Below, one piece after another: positions 6,196 to 14,105 of a stretch of DNA of 30,008 nucleotides. The DNA comes from JANWHF01 sp036276235 (GTDB lineage: Bacteria > Planctomycetota > Phycisphaerae > Tepidisphaerales > Tepidisphaeraceae): positions 1 to 30,008 of the forward strand of contig DATBDZ010000017.1 of NCBI GenBank assembly GCA_036276235.1, in the 5' to 3' direction. Made by a program: the position numbers and the translations under genes. The notes below the pieces were generated by a model. It did no database searches. It was given only the letters and a program-made list of their open reading frames with translations, and was not told the DNA's origin. Position 1 is the stretch's first letter, and every line of letters starts with the position of its first letter.

Positions 6196-7779
6196 ATGAT
6201 GTCGTTCTTTAAGAAATTTCAACAGGGGAGGCTGAAGCCGCGCGCGCGAACGGCGGCGCGCGGCTTCCGTTGCGTCGAAATGCTGGAATCGCGCCGGCTG
6301 CTGAGCGGCACGATTGCCGCGCCGCTGCCGTCGGGAATCCTTGCCGGCAGCGCGAACTTTGACGCGATGGTTTCGGGGAAGAGCAATCCGATTGACTATC
6401 GCAGCTTTACGATGAGCTCCGCCGGCTTTCTTACGATGCGCCTGAGCGGCTTGAGCGCCAATGCCAATCTGCAGTTGATTCGCGATGTGAATCACAACGG
6501 CAAGCTTGATTCCGGCGAGTTGCTCGCCAGCTCGAACTCACCCGGCGCGGCAAGTGAATCGATTGACAAATCGCTTTCTGCTGGCACGTACATCGCGGCC
6601 GTTATTGCCATCGGCCAGGCGAGCACGCGTTATCACCTGACGCTGACCGCTGACTACGCCGGCAACAATATTCCTGCGGCGCGTGATGTGGGATCGTTGG
6701 CGCTGAATCCGCGGTTCGGCGATTTTGTCGGGCCGGCCGATGCCAATGATTATTACCGCGTGACGCTGACCAAGCCGCAGACGCTGTTTGTGTCGGCGGG
6801 CGGTGTCACCGCGAGCGTCGGCGTGCAATTGATCCGCGATTTGAATAATGACGGCAGCTTGCAATCGCGCGAGGTGTTGGCATCGACGAGCACCTCGACA
6901 CATGCGTCGATCAGCCGTTCGCTGGGGGTGGGGACTTATTTCGTACGCGTCTTCACCAAGGGTGTGCCAACGAATTATGGGCTCGCGCTCAGCGAGGGCC
7001 CGCCGGCCGGAGCAACGCCGGGATTGAAGATCGTTTTTGATTATCGCTTCGACACGAGCGGCTATTTCGCCAGCCATCCGGACGCCGTGGCGCGTCTGGC
7101 CGATGCGGCGTCGGCGTTTTCGGCGATCACCGATCATCTGTCGGCGATCACGCCGGCGGGCACTAATACATGGTCGGAAACATTCATCGATCCGACCACC
7201 GGGCGCCAACGATCGGTGGATAACCCAATCGTGGCTAGCGATACGATCGTGATTTATGTCGGCGCAACCAGCCAGTTGCACACGCTGGAGTTGGGCGCCG
7301 CCGCGCCGGGCGGCTACACCGCCACCGGCTCGCAGCTATGGCTCAACAACATCGAATCGCGCGGGCAAGCCGGCGCGCTCTATGCCAAGCCGACCGATTT
7401 CGGGCCCTGGGGCGGAACGATCGCGTTCAGCAGTCTGGCGCATTGGAATTTCTCGGCGCAGGCGCCGGCGTCGAATCAGAACGATTTTCTATCGGTCGCG
7501 ACGCATGAGATCGCGCACGTGTTGGGGATCGGCACATCCGATTCCTGGTTCACATACGTATCCGGCCACGATTTTGTTGGCCCTAGTTCCGAGCACACCT
7601 TCGGCGGCCCGGTGCCGCTGTTCGACACAGACGATCATTGGATGGATGATCTGTTCAGTGTCGCCGATGGGCATCCGCAGGCGGCCGAGATGGATCCGAA
7701 GCTCTCGGTTGGCGAACGCCGCGAGATGACCGCGCTGGATTATGCGGGCTTGGAAGATGTCGGTTGGCATTTGGGGTGA
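6196..7779 (+). CDS. Secreted M10-like metalloprotease with PPC-like domains
   Basis: This protein has about 527 residues from the ATG at 6196 (GGAG about 10 nt upstream); an ATG at 6163 adds 11 residues. A basic N-terminus leads to CVEMLESRRLLSG, the planctomycete LExRxLLS motif of exported proteins. Two tandem beta domains follow (about residues 50-145 and 160-260), with YRSFTMSSAGFLTMRL and DYYRVTLTKPQTLFVS. These look like bacterial pre-peptidase C-terminal (PPC) modules. Each has an acidic EF-hand-like loop (DVNHNGKLDSGE, DLNNDGSLQSRE). The C-terminal part carries the metzincin-type zinc site THEIAHVLGIGTSDSW (His437, Glu438, His441). Near the end is LSVGERREMTALDYAGLEDVGW, typical of M10-like planctomycete hydrolases. 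It is expected outside the cell or at its surface. The substrate is unknown. Confidence 0.75.
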   Translation: MMSFFKKFQQGRLKPRARTAARGFRCVEMLESRRLLSGTIAAPLPSGILAGSANFDAMVSGKSNPIDYRSFTMSSAGFLTMRLSGLSANANLQLIRDVNHNGKLDSGELLASSNSPGAASESIDKSLSAGTYIAAVIAIGQASTRYHLTLTADYAGNNIPAARDVGSLALNPRFGDFVGPADANDYYRVTLTKPQTLFVSAGGVTASVGVQLIRDLNNDGSLQSREVLASTSTSTHASISRSLGVGTYFVRVFTKGVPTNYGLALSEGPPAGATPGLKIVFDYRFDTSGYFASHPDAVARLADAASAFSAITDHLSAITPAGTNTWSETFIDPTTGRQRSVDNPIVASDTIVIYVGATSQLHTLELGAAAPGGYTATGSQLWLNNIESRGQAGALYAKPTDFGPWGGTIAFSSLAHWNFSAQAPASNQNDFLSVATHEIAHVLGIGTSDSWFTYVSGHDFVGPSSEHTFGGPVPLFDTDDHWMDDLFSVADGHPQAAEMDPKLSVGERREMTALDYAGLEDVGWHLG

Positions 7780-7802
7780 TGCTCCTTCTCCCTCTCCGCT
7801 GC

Positions 7803-7835
7803 AACTAGCAACTGACAACTAGCAACTAACAACTT
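7803..7835. repeat. 7-bp tandem repeat (AACTAGC/AACTGAC type)
   Basis: AACTAGC, AACTGAC, AACTAGC, AACTAAC and AACTT follow each other directly in the gap between the metalloprotease gene and the next gene. No function is evident. Confidence 0.7.
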
Positions 7836-7942
7836 ATGTCTCTTGCTGAGTTGGCTCGGCGTTTGCAGCCTTCCTTCGCCGATGAAACGGTCCCGAAAAA
7901 ATCGGTCTTAATCCCGGCTCTGCCGGGGAAAGGAGTAGGCTC

Positions 7943-8776
7943 ATGCGCTCATTTTTGAATTGGACATTGTTGGGGACGCTAGGCGTCGGGCTGGCACCCG
8001 CGCTTGTTGTCGCAGCGCCGCCGGAACATCAGCTCGATCGCGACAAAACTCCCGTCGCCCAGGCACCGACGCTGCCGCCCGGATTTACTGCCAAGGATGT
8101 GAAGGCGGATAATGAAATTCGATCTGGCTTGGCCAAGCTGACCGATCGCGCGCTGACCAAGGGCGATTTCAACAGCATGCTTGCCGAATTGGCGACGCAG
8201 GACAAGGATCGCGCTCGTGAATTCAAGGGCGTGGATCAGAAGCGTCTCGACGGACGCATCGACCAGATCCGCAAGGCGTTTAAGGACAAATACGGCAAAG
8301 ACTTCAGCCTGAGCGACACGAAGACCGTGTACGCCCCCTATATCGTCATTCAGGGCGAAGTTGCCGATCCGGCGGTTGCGTTGGCGCACTGGCCGGTATC
8401 ACCGATTGCCGGCCAGGCGGTCGAAGCCGGCTCGCGAGAGCGCGTCGGGAACGACAACAAGACGGTCAAGAAGGAGGCGAAGGCCGAAGAGCTGACAAAA
8501 GGTCGCGATGTGGCGATCATTCACATTCCCGCCGCCAGTCACAACATGGGGGCGATGAACGTGTCGATGCTCCATGAGGCGCCGATGTTCTATCGCGTGG
8601 ACATCCCCAACGATCGTACGGGCGAGCAGATTTATAACGACTTGTTCGCTCACCTGACGTATGTCGGCGATCGCGCCAGCGAATGGCCCACCAACATTGA
8701 CGAAGCATATCGCATGTTCACACACCATGTGGTTGCGGCGATGTATGGCCTGCCGGTTCCTGGCCGCAATGGATAA
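7943..8776 (+). CDS. Secreted protein of unknown function
   Basis: This 277-residue protein starts at an ATG with an excellent AAAGGAG 7 nt upstream. A 6-bp hairpin (CCCGGC/GCCGGG, 7913-7927) lies directly before that site. A signal peptide spans about residues 1-25 (LLGTLGVGLAPALVVAAPP). The mature part is hydrophilic and Lys/Asp-rich: a helical region at 60-110 (GLAKLTDRALTKGDFNSMLA; DQKRLDGRIDQIRKAFKDKY), then a beta-like TVYAPYIVIQGEVADPA. The end contains VAIIHIPAASHNMGAMNVSM, followed by YRVDIPNDRTGEQIYNDLFAHL. The C-terminal half looks like a conserved domain, but I do not recognise the family. It is followed 47 nt later by a strong terminator, so it ends its transcription unit. Confidence 0.8.
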   Translation: MRSFLNWTLLGTLGVGLAPALVVAAPPEHQLDRDKTPVAQAPTLPPGFTAKDVKADNEIRSGLAKLTDRALTKGDFNSMLAELATQDKDRAREFKGVDQKRLDGRIDQIRKAFKDKYGKDFSLSDTKTVYAPYIVIQGEVADPAVALAHWPVSPIAGQAVEAGSRERVGNDNKTVKKEAKAEELTKGRDVAIIHIPAASHNMGAMNVSMLHEAPMFYRVDIPNDRTGEQIYNDLFAHLTYVGDRASEWPTNIDEAYRMFTHHVVAAMYGLPVPGRNG

Positions 8777-8823
8777 GACGTGCTGACTCGACTACGGTGC
8801 GGCAGTGATGCTGCATATCATTT

Positions 8824-8856
8824 GGCGCGGGCCGTCTCTGGCCCGCGCCTTTTTTT
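8824..8856 (+). terminator. Strong Rho-independent terminator
   Basis: GGCGCGGGCC (8824-8833) and GGCCCGCGCC (8840-8849) form a perfect 10-bp GC stem with a 6-nt loop, followed at once by seven T. It lies 47 nt after the stop of the unknown secreted protein gene. Confidence 0.92.
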
Positions 8857-8881
8857 GTTACACGTTGGGCACCCACTTTTT

Positions 8882-8992
8882 TCTCTCTCGTCCGGTACTC
8901 TGAGGGAGGGCTGGGGTGGAGTTTTGTCGAACGGGCGCCAACTGCGCGAATGACCCCCACCCTAACCCTCCCCCGGAGTACCGGAGGAGGGA
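8882..8992. repeat. Dispersed palindromic GC-rich element, copy 1
   Basis: An imperfect long inverted repeat. The left arm contains CCGGTACTCTGAGGGAGGGC and TGGGGTGGAG; the right arm contains ACCCCCACCCTAACCCTCCC and CCGGAGTACCGG. The same element recurs at 21166-21272, and a related form at 29194-29322. It fills most of the gap before cysD. Confidence 0.8.
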
Positions 8993-9089
8993 ACAGGACT
9001 TGTTGCCGGAACTCCCATGTACCTGTAGAGGGGCTGGTGTCCACAGCCTCTTGAGACGCGTGCGGCGAACCTATAGTCTCTGAGAGGCC

Positions 9090-10001
9090 ATGAGTAACAG
9101 CTACAACCTGACCCATCTCAAGCAGCTGGAAGCCGAGAGCATCCACATCATCCGTGAAGTGGCGGCGGAGTTTGCCAATCCGGTGATGCTTTATTCCATC
9201 GGCAAGGACTCGTCGGTGATGGTGCGCCTGGCACAGAAGGCGTTTCATCCCGGGCGTTTGCCCTTTCCGCTGCTGCATGTGGATACGACCTGGAAATTCC
9301 GCGAGATGACCCGCTTCCGCGATGAATTCTGCAAAGCCAACGGGTTTGATCTAATCGTCTACACAAATGTGGAAGCCGCGAAAGAAGGCGTCAATCCGTT
9401 CGATTATGGATCGAACAAATACACCGGCATCATGAAGACGCAGGCGCTGAAAGACGCGCTGAACAAACACGGTTTCGACGCGGCCTTCGGCGGCGCGCGG
9501 CGGGATGAAGAAAAGAGCCGCGCCAAGGAGCGCGTCTATTCATTCCGCGATCGCCTGCATCAGTGGGACCCCAAAAACCAGCGCCCCGAGCTGTGGAACC
9601 TGTACAACGGCAAGGTAAACAAAGGCGAATCCATCCGCGTCTTCCCGCTCTCGAACTGGACGGAGCTGGACGTGTGGCAATACATCCACCTCGAGAATAT
9701 CCCGATCGTGCCCCTCTATTTTGCCGCGCCACGGCCGGTGGTGGAGCGCGACGGGACGCTCATCATGGTCGATGACAGCCGCATGCGCCTGCATGCGGGT
9801 GAGCAGCCGCAAACGAAAGTCGTGCGCTTCCGCACGCTGGGGTGCTACCCGCTCACGGGCGCGATCGAGAGCAATGCGACTACGCTGCCGCAGATTATCG
9901 AGGAGATGCTGGTTGCAAAGAATTCTGAACGGCAGGGAAGAGTGATCGATTATGACGAGGCAGGCTCGATGGAGCAGAAGAAGCGGGAGGGGTATTTTTA
10001 G
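9090..10001 (+). CDS. cysD: Sulfate adenylyltransferase subunit 2 (CysD)
   Basis: CysD is the ATP-pyrophosphatase subunit that, with the GTPase CysN, makes adenosine 5'-phosphosulfate from sulfate and ATP in assimilation. It has 303 residues, normal for the family. It opens with LTHLKQLEAESIHIIREVAA and has the PP-loop MLYSIGKDSSVM (residues 33-44). Further hallmarks are LLHVDTTWKFREM, FGGARRDEEKSRAKERVYSF, WDPKNQRPELWNLYN, FPLSNWTELDVWQYI and RFRTLGCYPLTGA, then the C-terminal KKREGYF. GAGAGG precedes the ATG closely. Its partner cysNC lies 688 bp downstream on the same strand; a minus-strand toxin-antitoxin pair occupies the gap. Confidence 0.97.
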   Translation: MSNSYNLTHLKQLEAESIHIIREVAAEFANPVMLYSIGKDSSVMVRLAQKAFHPGRLPFPLLHVDTTWKFREMTRFRDEFCKANGFDLIVYTNVEAAKEGVNPFDYGSNKYTGIMKTQALKDALNKHGFDAAFGGARRDEEKSRAKERVYSFRDRLHQWDPKNQRPELWNLYNGKVNKGESIRVFPLSNWTELDVWQYIHLENIPIVPLYFAAPRPVVERDGTLIMVDDSRMRLHAGEQPQTKVVRFRTLGCYPLTGAIESNATTLPQIIEEMLVAKNSERQGRVIDYDEAGSMEQKKREGYF

Positions 10002-10012
10002 CCGTGGAGCGG

Positions 10013-10333
10013 TTATCGAAACATTTCGACAAGGGTCTTCGTTACCGTGGCCTGTTCAGCCGGGGTCAGTCTGCCGATGTTTTTCAAAAGGCGCGTACGG
10101 TCAACGACACGTATTTGGTCCAAGGCAACCTGGCCCGGGCGACCGGCGAAAGTGCAAGTCGGTCGAAATTGGTACTTCCGAAAGACCGAAGTGAGCGGAG
10201 CGATCAGCACCGTTTGAACAACCTGATTCACCTCGTCAGGACTGACAATGACACAGGGCCGGGTCTTTTGCATTTCCTTTCCGCGGACGGGATCGAGCGG
10301 CACAAGGACAACATCGAAGCGGCGCGCTACCAC
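10013..10333 (-). CDS. MazF/PemK-family toxin (endoribonuclease)
   Basis: MazF-type toxins cleave RNA and are held inactive by an AbrB-fold antitoxin. This protein has about 106 residues. RRFDVVLVPLDPVRGKEMQK followed by TRPCVIVSPDEVN is the classic MazF N-terminus, including the conserved Arg and the TRPxxivspd strand. VLIAPLTSVF, GQVALDQIRVVDRTRL and a C-terminal helix (PAEQATVTKTLVEMF) complete the fold. The chosen GTG at 10333 has AAGGAG five nt upstream and overlaps the antitoxin gene by 7 nt; an in-frame GTG at 10339 has no spacer to that site. The toxin ends 11 nt from the cysD stop, tail to tail. Confidence 0.92.
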   Translation of the reverse strand: MVARRFDVVLVPLDPVRGKEMQKTRPCVIVSPDEVNQVVQTVLIAPLTSVFRKYQFRPTCTFAGRPGQVALDQIRVVDRTRLLKNIGRLTPAEQATVTKTLVEMFR

Positions 10334-10653
10334 GTCCACTCCTTTTCGTCGAACTCAGGATTAAGGGGCGCATCGAGCCACTCACGGTCTTCCTCGGTGA
10401 GCTCGTTACCGTTCTTTGCAATAGCTTTCTTAAACGCCGCTTCCCACCCAGCGCGTGCATTCTTCGCCGACTCGATTACAAGATACCCCTCTCTTAGGCG
10501 AAGTGTGGACTTCTCATTAATGCCGCCTTCGTCCAGAATCGCCTTGGGCAACTTTAATGCGCGAGCTTTGCCTCTGCGGACGAGCTGGGCGCGGAATTCT
10601 CGCGGCCTCGGTGCGCGCGAGGCCGATTTTTTTCGGGGGGATTTGAGCTTCAT
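10327..10653 (-). CDS. MazE/AbrB-type antitoxin
   Basis: This 108-residue partner overlaps the toxin start, the usual antitoxin-first order. After a basic, disordered N-terminus (KSPRKKSASRAPRPREF), residues 22-52 (RAQLVRRGKARALKLPKAIL; LRLREGYLVIES) form an AbrB/SpoVT swapped-hairpin DNA-binding domain with the RGKARALKLPKAIL signature. The acidic tail (AAFKKAIAKNGNEL; WLDAPLNPEFDEKEW) is the expected toxin-neutralising segment. AbrB-fold antitoxins normally repress their own promoter with the toxin. That promoter must lie in or next to the 36 bp before cysNC, so it may touch cysNC control. Confidence 0.88.
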   Translation of the reverse strand: MKLKSPRKKSASRAPRPREFRAQLVRRGKARALKLPKAILDEGGINEKSTLRLREGYLVIESAKNARAGWEAAFKKAIAKNGNELTEEDREWLDAPLNPEFDEKEWTW

Positions 10654-10689
10654 AGCAACAGTTTAGCCTTTAGATTGGACATTGCCAAA

Positions 10690-12621
10690 ATGAGCGTCGC
10701 TCTCACCGAAGACATCCACACTTACCTCGACCGCCATCAGCGGAAGGAGCTGCTGCGCTTTCTGACCTGCGGCTCTGTCGATGATGGCAAGTCCACCTTG
10801 ATCGGCCGCCTGCTGCATGACACGAAGATGATCTATGAGGATCAGCTCGCGGCGGTGAAGCGCGATTCGGTGAAGTTTGGCACGACCGGGGAAGTCGGCG
10901 GGGTTGACCTGGCGCTGCTCACTGATGGCCTCAAAGCCGAGCGCGAGCAGGGGATTACCATTGATGTCGCCTACCGGTATTTCTCGACCGACAAGCGAAA
11001 GTTCATCATTGCCGACACGCCCGGCCACGAGCAGTACACGCGCAACATGGCGACCGGCGCCAGCACCTGCCAGCTTGCGATCATCCTCATCGACGCGCGG
11101 CACGGCGTGATGTCGCAGACGAAACGCCACAGCTTTATCGTATCATTGCTCGGTATCAAGCATGTGATCGTCGCCATCAATAAGATGGATCTGGTCGGCT
11201 ACTCGCAGGACAAATTCGAGCAGATCAAATCGGACTACACCGGCTTCGTCGCCAAGCTTGATATTCCGGATGTGCAGTTCATCCCGATCTCTGCGCTGCG
11301 CGGCGACAATGTTGTAGACAAGAGTACCGCGATGGCCTGGTATCAAGGCCCGCCGCTGCTGAATCATCTGGAGACGGTGCACATCGCGTCCGATCGCAAT
11401 CTCTCGGACATGCGCTTTCCCGTGCAGTATGTGCTGCGGCCGAATCTCGATTTCCGCGGATTCGCCGGCACGATCGCTTCGGGGATTATTCGCAAGGGAG
11501 ATGAAATCACCGCGCTTCCCTCGGGGCGCAAGAGCCGCATCAAATCGATCTCCACTTATGACGGCGAATTGCCCGAGGCGTTTTCGCCTATGGCGGTTAC
11601 CGTCACGCTGGAAGATGAGATCGACATCAGCCGCGGCGACATGCTTGTGCATCCGGGCGAGGAGCCGCACGTATCTTCGCAGATCGAGGCCATGGTCGTC
11701 TGGATGGCGGAGAAGCCTTTTGTCTCGGGCAAGTCCTACTGGATCAAACAAACGACGCGCCTGGTGAGCGGCGAGCTTGCCGAACTGCGTTATGGCGTTG
11801 ATGTCAACTCGCTGGAGAAGAATCCCGCGACGCAGCTTGCGATGAATGAGGTGGGGCATGTGCTGCTCAGCCTCAATCAGCCGATTGCTTACGATCCGTA
11901 CAAAGCCAACGCCGCGACGGGCGCGTTTATCCTGATCGATCGGTTGAGCAACACGACCGTCGGCGCGGGAATGATCCTCGAGCCGGGCGATCGGCGGACC
12001 ACCGGCGATCACTGGGGCCAGCAGCCGGCGAGCAAACGCCTCAAGCTTCCCGAAAGCCTCGTGTCGCTCGCGCAGCGCGAGCAGCGATTTGCGCAGAAGG
12101 GCGTGACCGTACTGCTCACGGGGCTCACCGGCTCCGGCAAGGCGGATGTCGCGTACGCGCTGGAGAAGAAGCTCTTCGACGCCGGCCGCGCGGTGACGGT
12201 TCTGTATGGCCAGAACATGCGGGAAGGCCTTTGCCGCGATCTGGGTTTCGGCGCAGATGATCGCTCAGAAAACCTGCGGCGAAGCGCCGAGGTCGCGCGC
12301 ATTCTCAACGATGCGGGATTGATCTGCCTCTGCGCGTTCGTCGCGCCACATGAAGCCGTGCGCGAAAAAGCGCGGCAGACGGTCGGTGCCGAGCGATTCG
12401 TGGAAGTCTATCTCTCGGCGCCGCTGGAATTCTGCCGACAGCGCGATCAGAGCGGCGCATACGACCTGGCAGACGCCGGAAAGATCGGCCAGTTCCCCGG
12501 CATCAGCGCGACGTTCGAGCCGCCACCCAAAGCGGATCTAACGCTGCCGACGCATCAGATCTCGACGGAGCAGGCGGTTGAGCAGATTTATTCACTGCTG
12601 CAGGGGCGCAAGTTTATTTAG
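10690..12621 (+). CDS. cysNC: Bifunctional sulfate adenylyltransferase subunit 1 / adenylylsulfate kinase (CysNC)
   Basis: The N-terminal part is the CysN GTPase that drives APS formation with CysD. The C-terminal part is an APS-kinase (CysC) domain that would make PAPS. About 643 residues are read from the ATG at 10690; a TTG at 10675 is possible. GTPase motifs are complete: GSVDDGKST (28-36), DTPGHEQYTRNMATGAS (from Asp109) and NKMDLV (from Asn164). EF-Tu-like beta barrels follow. The CysC domain starts near residue 470 with LLTGLTGSGKADVAYAL, and has DLGFGADDRSENLRRSAEVA and GLICLCAFVAPHEAVR. Two key sites differ from the textbook kinase: the P-loop ends GSGKA (Ala485, not Ser/Thr), and the LDGDN motif reads LYGQN (505-509). 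Kinase activity is therefore doubtful. Confidence 0.93.
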   Translation: MSVALTEDIHTYLDRHQRKELLRFLTCGSVDDGKSTLIGRLLHDTKMIYEDQLAAVKRDSVKFGTTGEVGGVDLALLTDGLKAEREQGITIDVAYRYFSTDKRKFIIADTPGHEQYTRNMATGASTCQLAIILIDARHGVMSQTKRHSFIVSLLGIKHVIVAINKMDLVGYSQDKFEQIKSDYTGFVAKLDIPDVQFIPISALRGDNVVDKSTAMAWYQGPPLLNHLETVHIASDRNLSDMRFPVQYVLRPNLDFRGFAGTIASGIIRKGDEITALPSGRKSRIKSISTYDGELPEAFSPMAVTVTLEDEIDISRGDMLVHPGEEPHVSSQIEAMVVWMAEKPFVSGKSYWIKQTTRLVSGELAELRYGVDVNSLEKNPATQLAMNEVGHVLLSLNQPIAYDPYKANAATGAFILIDRLSNTTVGAGMILEPGDRRTTGDHWGQQPASKRLKLPESLVSLAQREQRFAQKGVTVLLTGLTGSGKADVAYALEKKLFDAGRAVTVLYGQNMREGLCRDLGFGADDRSENLRRSAEVARILNDAGLICLCAFVAPHEAVREKARQTVGAERFVEVYLSAPLEFCRQRDQSGAYDLADAGKIGQFPGISATFEPPPKADLTLPTHQISTEQAVEQIYSLLQGRKFI

Positions 12622-12710
12622 TCAGCGCGAGGAGCCGCGGCCCTTCGCGAAACGCTATCCACCGTGCGCTCTTCGTATTTAAAGACCGAGCGACCAACGG
12701 ACACTTTCAC

Positions 12711-14105
12711 CTACGGATTGTGCTGAGCGGTTTTCGCCTCTCGAAGCCTTCGCAATAGTTCGACGATCTTTTCATGCGCCGGCCGGGTTTGCGTGACGAC
12801 CAGCAGGCCGCCAGATAAATATTGGACATGACCGATCGTGCCGCCGCCGACGTCCCATGACGTTGGGTCGATGTTGCTGGTGAGGATCGACGCAAGGTCA
12901 TTGTCACCCAAGTCATTTGGGGCGCGAGCAGCGGCGGAAGGTTGCGTCGCCGGTGCTTCCAGATCGCGCACGTTGTAAATCTCCGTCGTTCGATCGAGCG
13001 CTACGACGATGATGCCGTCTTGCGCACTGAAGCTGAGCGCTTTGATATCTTCATCGGGCAGGAGAATCCGATGGATTGCCTCAGCGATTGAGACATTGGA
13101 CAATGGAGATGGACCCTGGATCGGAGTTGATCTAAAGATCTTCACAGGCAGGAAGGATTTCCAATCCACGTGAACTGCCACACCCGCTGCCGCTGCCACC
13201 TCTCTGATCGCCGCCTCGCACGTCACTTGATCCTCAAATTGGAGCTTGCGGATCGTCCGCCGCAATTCAGGTGGAATCGAAGTTGACGTCGTTTTCCCCA
13301 CGGTCGGCTCGACGCTGCTCACAAGTTCGGGGCGCAAGCGCGACGTGCGCCGCAGGGCCGCCAAAAGCTCAAACAACTCAAGATGATTTGCGCGGGTTTG
13401 CGTGACAATCAGCAAACCCATCATCTCACGAATCGAACCGATAGTTCCGCCGTTCTCCGTCCACGACTCTCGCGCGACAGTGTCCTTGATGAGGCCAGCG
13501 ATCCCGTCGACGACCTCCTGACGTATGGGCCCCGGCACGGCCGGCGCTCCCGCATCGATCAGGTCACGGATATTGTATACGACAGCCATTGTGTGCTTTG
13601 AAACTTCGTCCGCGGTTGTTATGACAATCGCGCCATTATCGATCGTAAAATCGAGTGTGTCATGGAGCCCGTTTGTGTCACTGAGAATCCAACGAAGTGC
13701 CGTGCGAAGCTGGATTTGGCCCGCCGACGCGGGCGCCGGCCATTCGGACGCAATAGGCGTGTCGCGATAGATGCCGAGCACTTCGAGTGGCTTCCATTGG
13801 ATCCACAACTGGAAATGAGCCGCATCGGCTGCCGCACGAAGCGCCTGGTCCAGGGTTTGGCCGGGATGGAAAACGGAAAGCGGTATCTGCCTGGAAAGAA
13901 GGGCCTCGTCCGCCTGAAAATTCAATTCCAAATCCACCGAGGATGGGCGAGTCGTGCCGACGAGCAGCGCCGGCTCTATTGCAAGCGGAACGGCCGCTGG
14001 ACCAGTTCCTCTGTGTAACACGCTAATCAAAAGAGAGATCGAGGCGATCAGCAGCGCCAGCGTCAGAACATGCTCCCAGGTGAACCTTTTTTTTGATGCA
14101 TTCAC
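12711..14105 (-). CDS. Membrane-anchored secretin/STN-like protein, two modules
   Basis: This 464-residue protein starts at a GTG that overlaps the upstream stop by a GTGA junction and has GAGG six nt ahead. One TM helix (about residues 13-31) is followed by two similar halves. Each half holds an STN-like segment. In half 1 it runs PLSVFHPGQTLDQALRAAAD, then LDFTIDNGAIVITTADE. In half 2 it is RKLQFEDQVTCEAAIREVAA. Each half then gives YNIRDL (177-182) or YNVRDL (377-382), and a G-G-T-I-G block (217-223 and 420-425) leading to LLIVTQT or LLVVTQT plus a helix. This pattern is shared by planctomycete proteins related to secretin N-domains. No secretin pore domain is present. It is probably periplasmic or peripheral to the membrane; the function is unknown. 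Codons 4-6 include a run of eight A. Confidence 0.6.
   Translation of the reverse strand: MNASKKRFTWEHVLTLALLIASISLLISVLHRGTGPAAVPLAIEPALLVGTTRPSSVDLELNFQADEALLSRQIPLSVFHPGQTLDQALRAAADAAHFQLWIQWKPLEVLGIYRDTPIASEWPAPASAGQIQLRTALRWILSDTNGLHDTLDFTIDNGAIVITTADEVSKHTMAVVYNIRDLIDAGAPAVPGPIRQEVVDGIAGLIKDTVARESWTENGGTIGSIREMMGLLIVTQTRANHLELFELLAALRRTSRLRPELVSSVEPTVGKTTSTSIPPELRRTIRKLQFEDQVTCEAAIREVAAAAGVAVHVDWKSFLPVKIFRSTPIQGPSPLSNVSIAEAIHRILLPDEDIKALSFSAQDGIIVVALDRTTEIYNVRDLEAPATQPSAAARAPNDLGDNDLASILTSNIDPTSWDVGGGTIGHVQYLSGGLLVVTQTRPAHEKIVELLRRLREAKTAQHNP

Noticed and set aside
7836..7958. 40-codon frame (MSLAELARRLQPSFADETVP...) in the leader of the unknown secreted protein
   Set aside because: It overlaps the start of the real gene in another frame, has no ribosome binding site and ends without a conserved feature; a leader peptide cannot be excluded.
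10004..10666. Long + strand open frame (220 codons) antisense to the toxin-antitoxin pair
   Set aside because: It exactly mirrors the MazF and MazE genes, which have clear family motifs and coupled starts, and its own product has no recognisable pattern.
14091..14098. A8 homopolymer near the start of the two-module STN-like gene as a phase-variation switch
   Set aside because: Eight bases is short for phase variation and the frame is intact; kept only as a remark.
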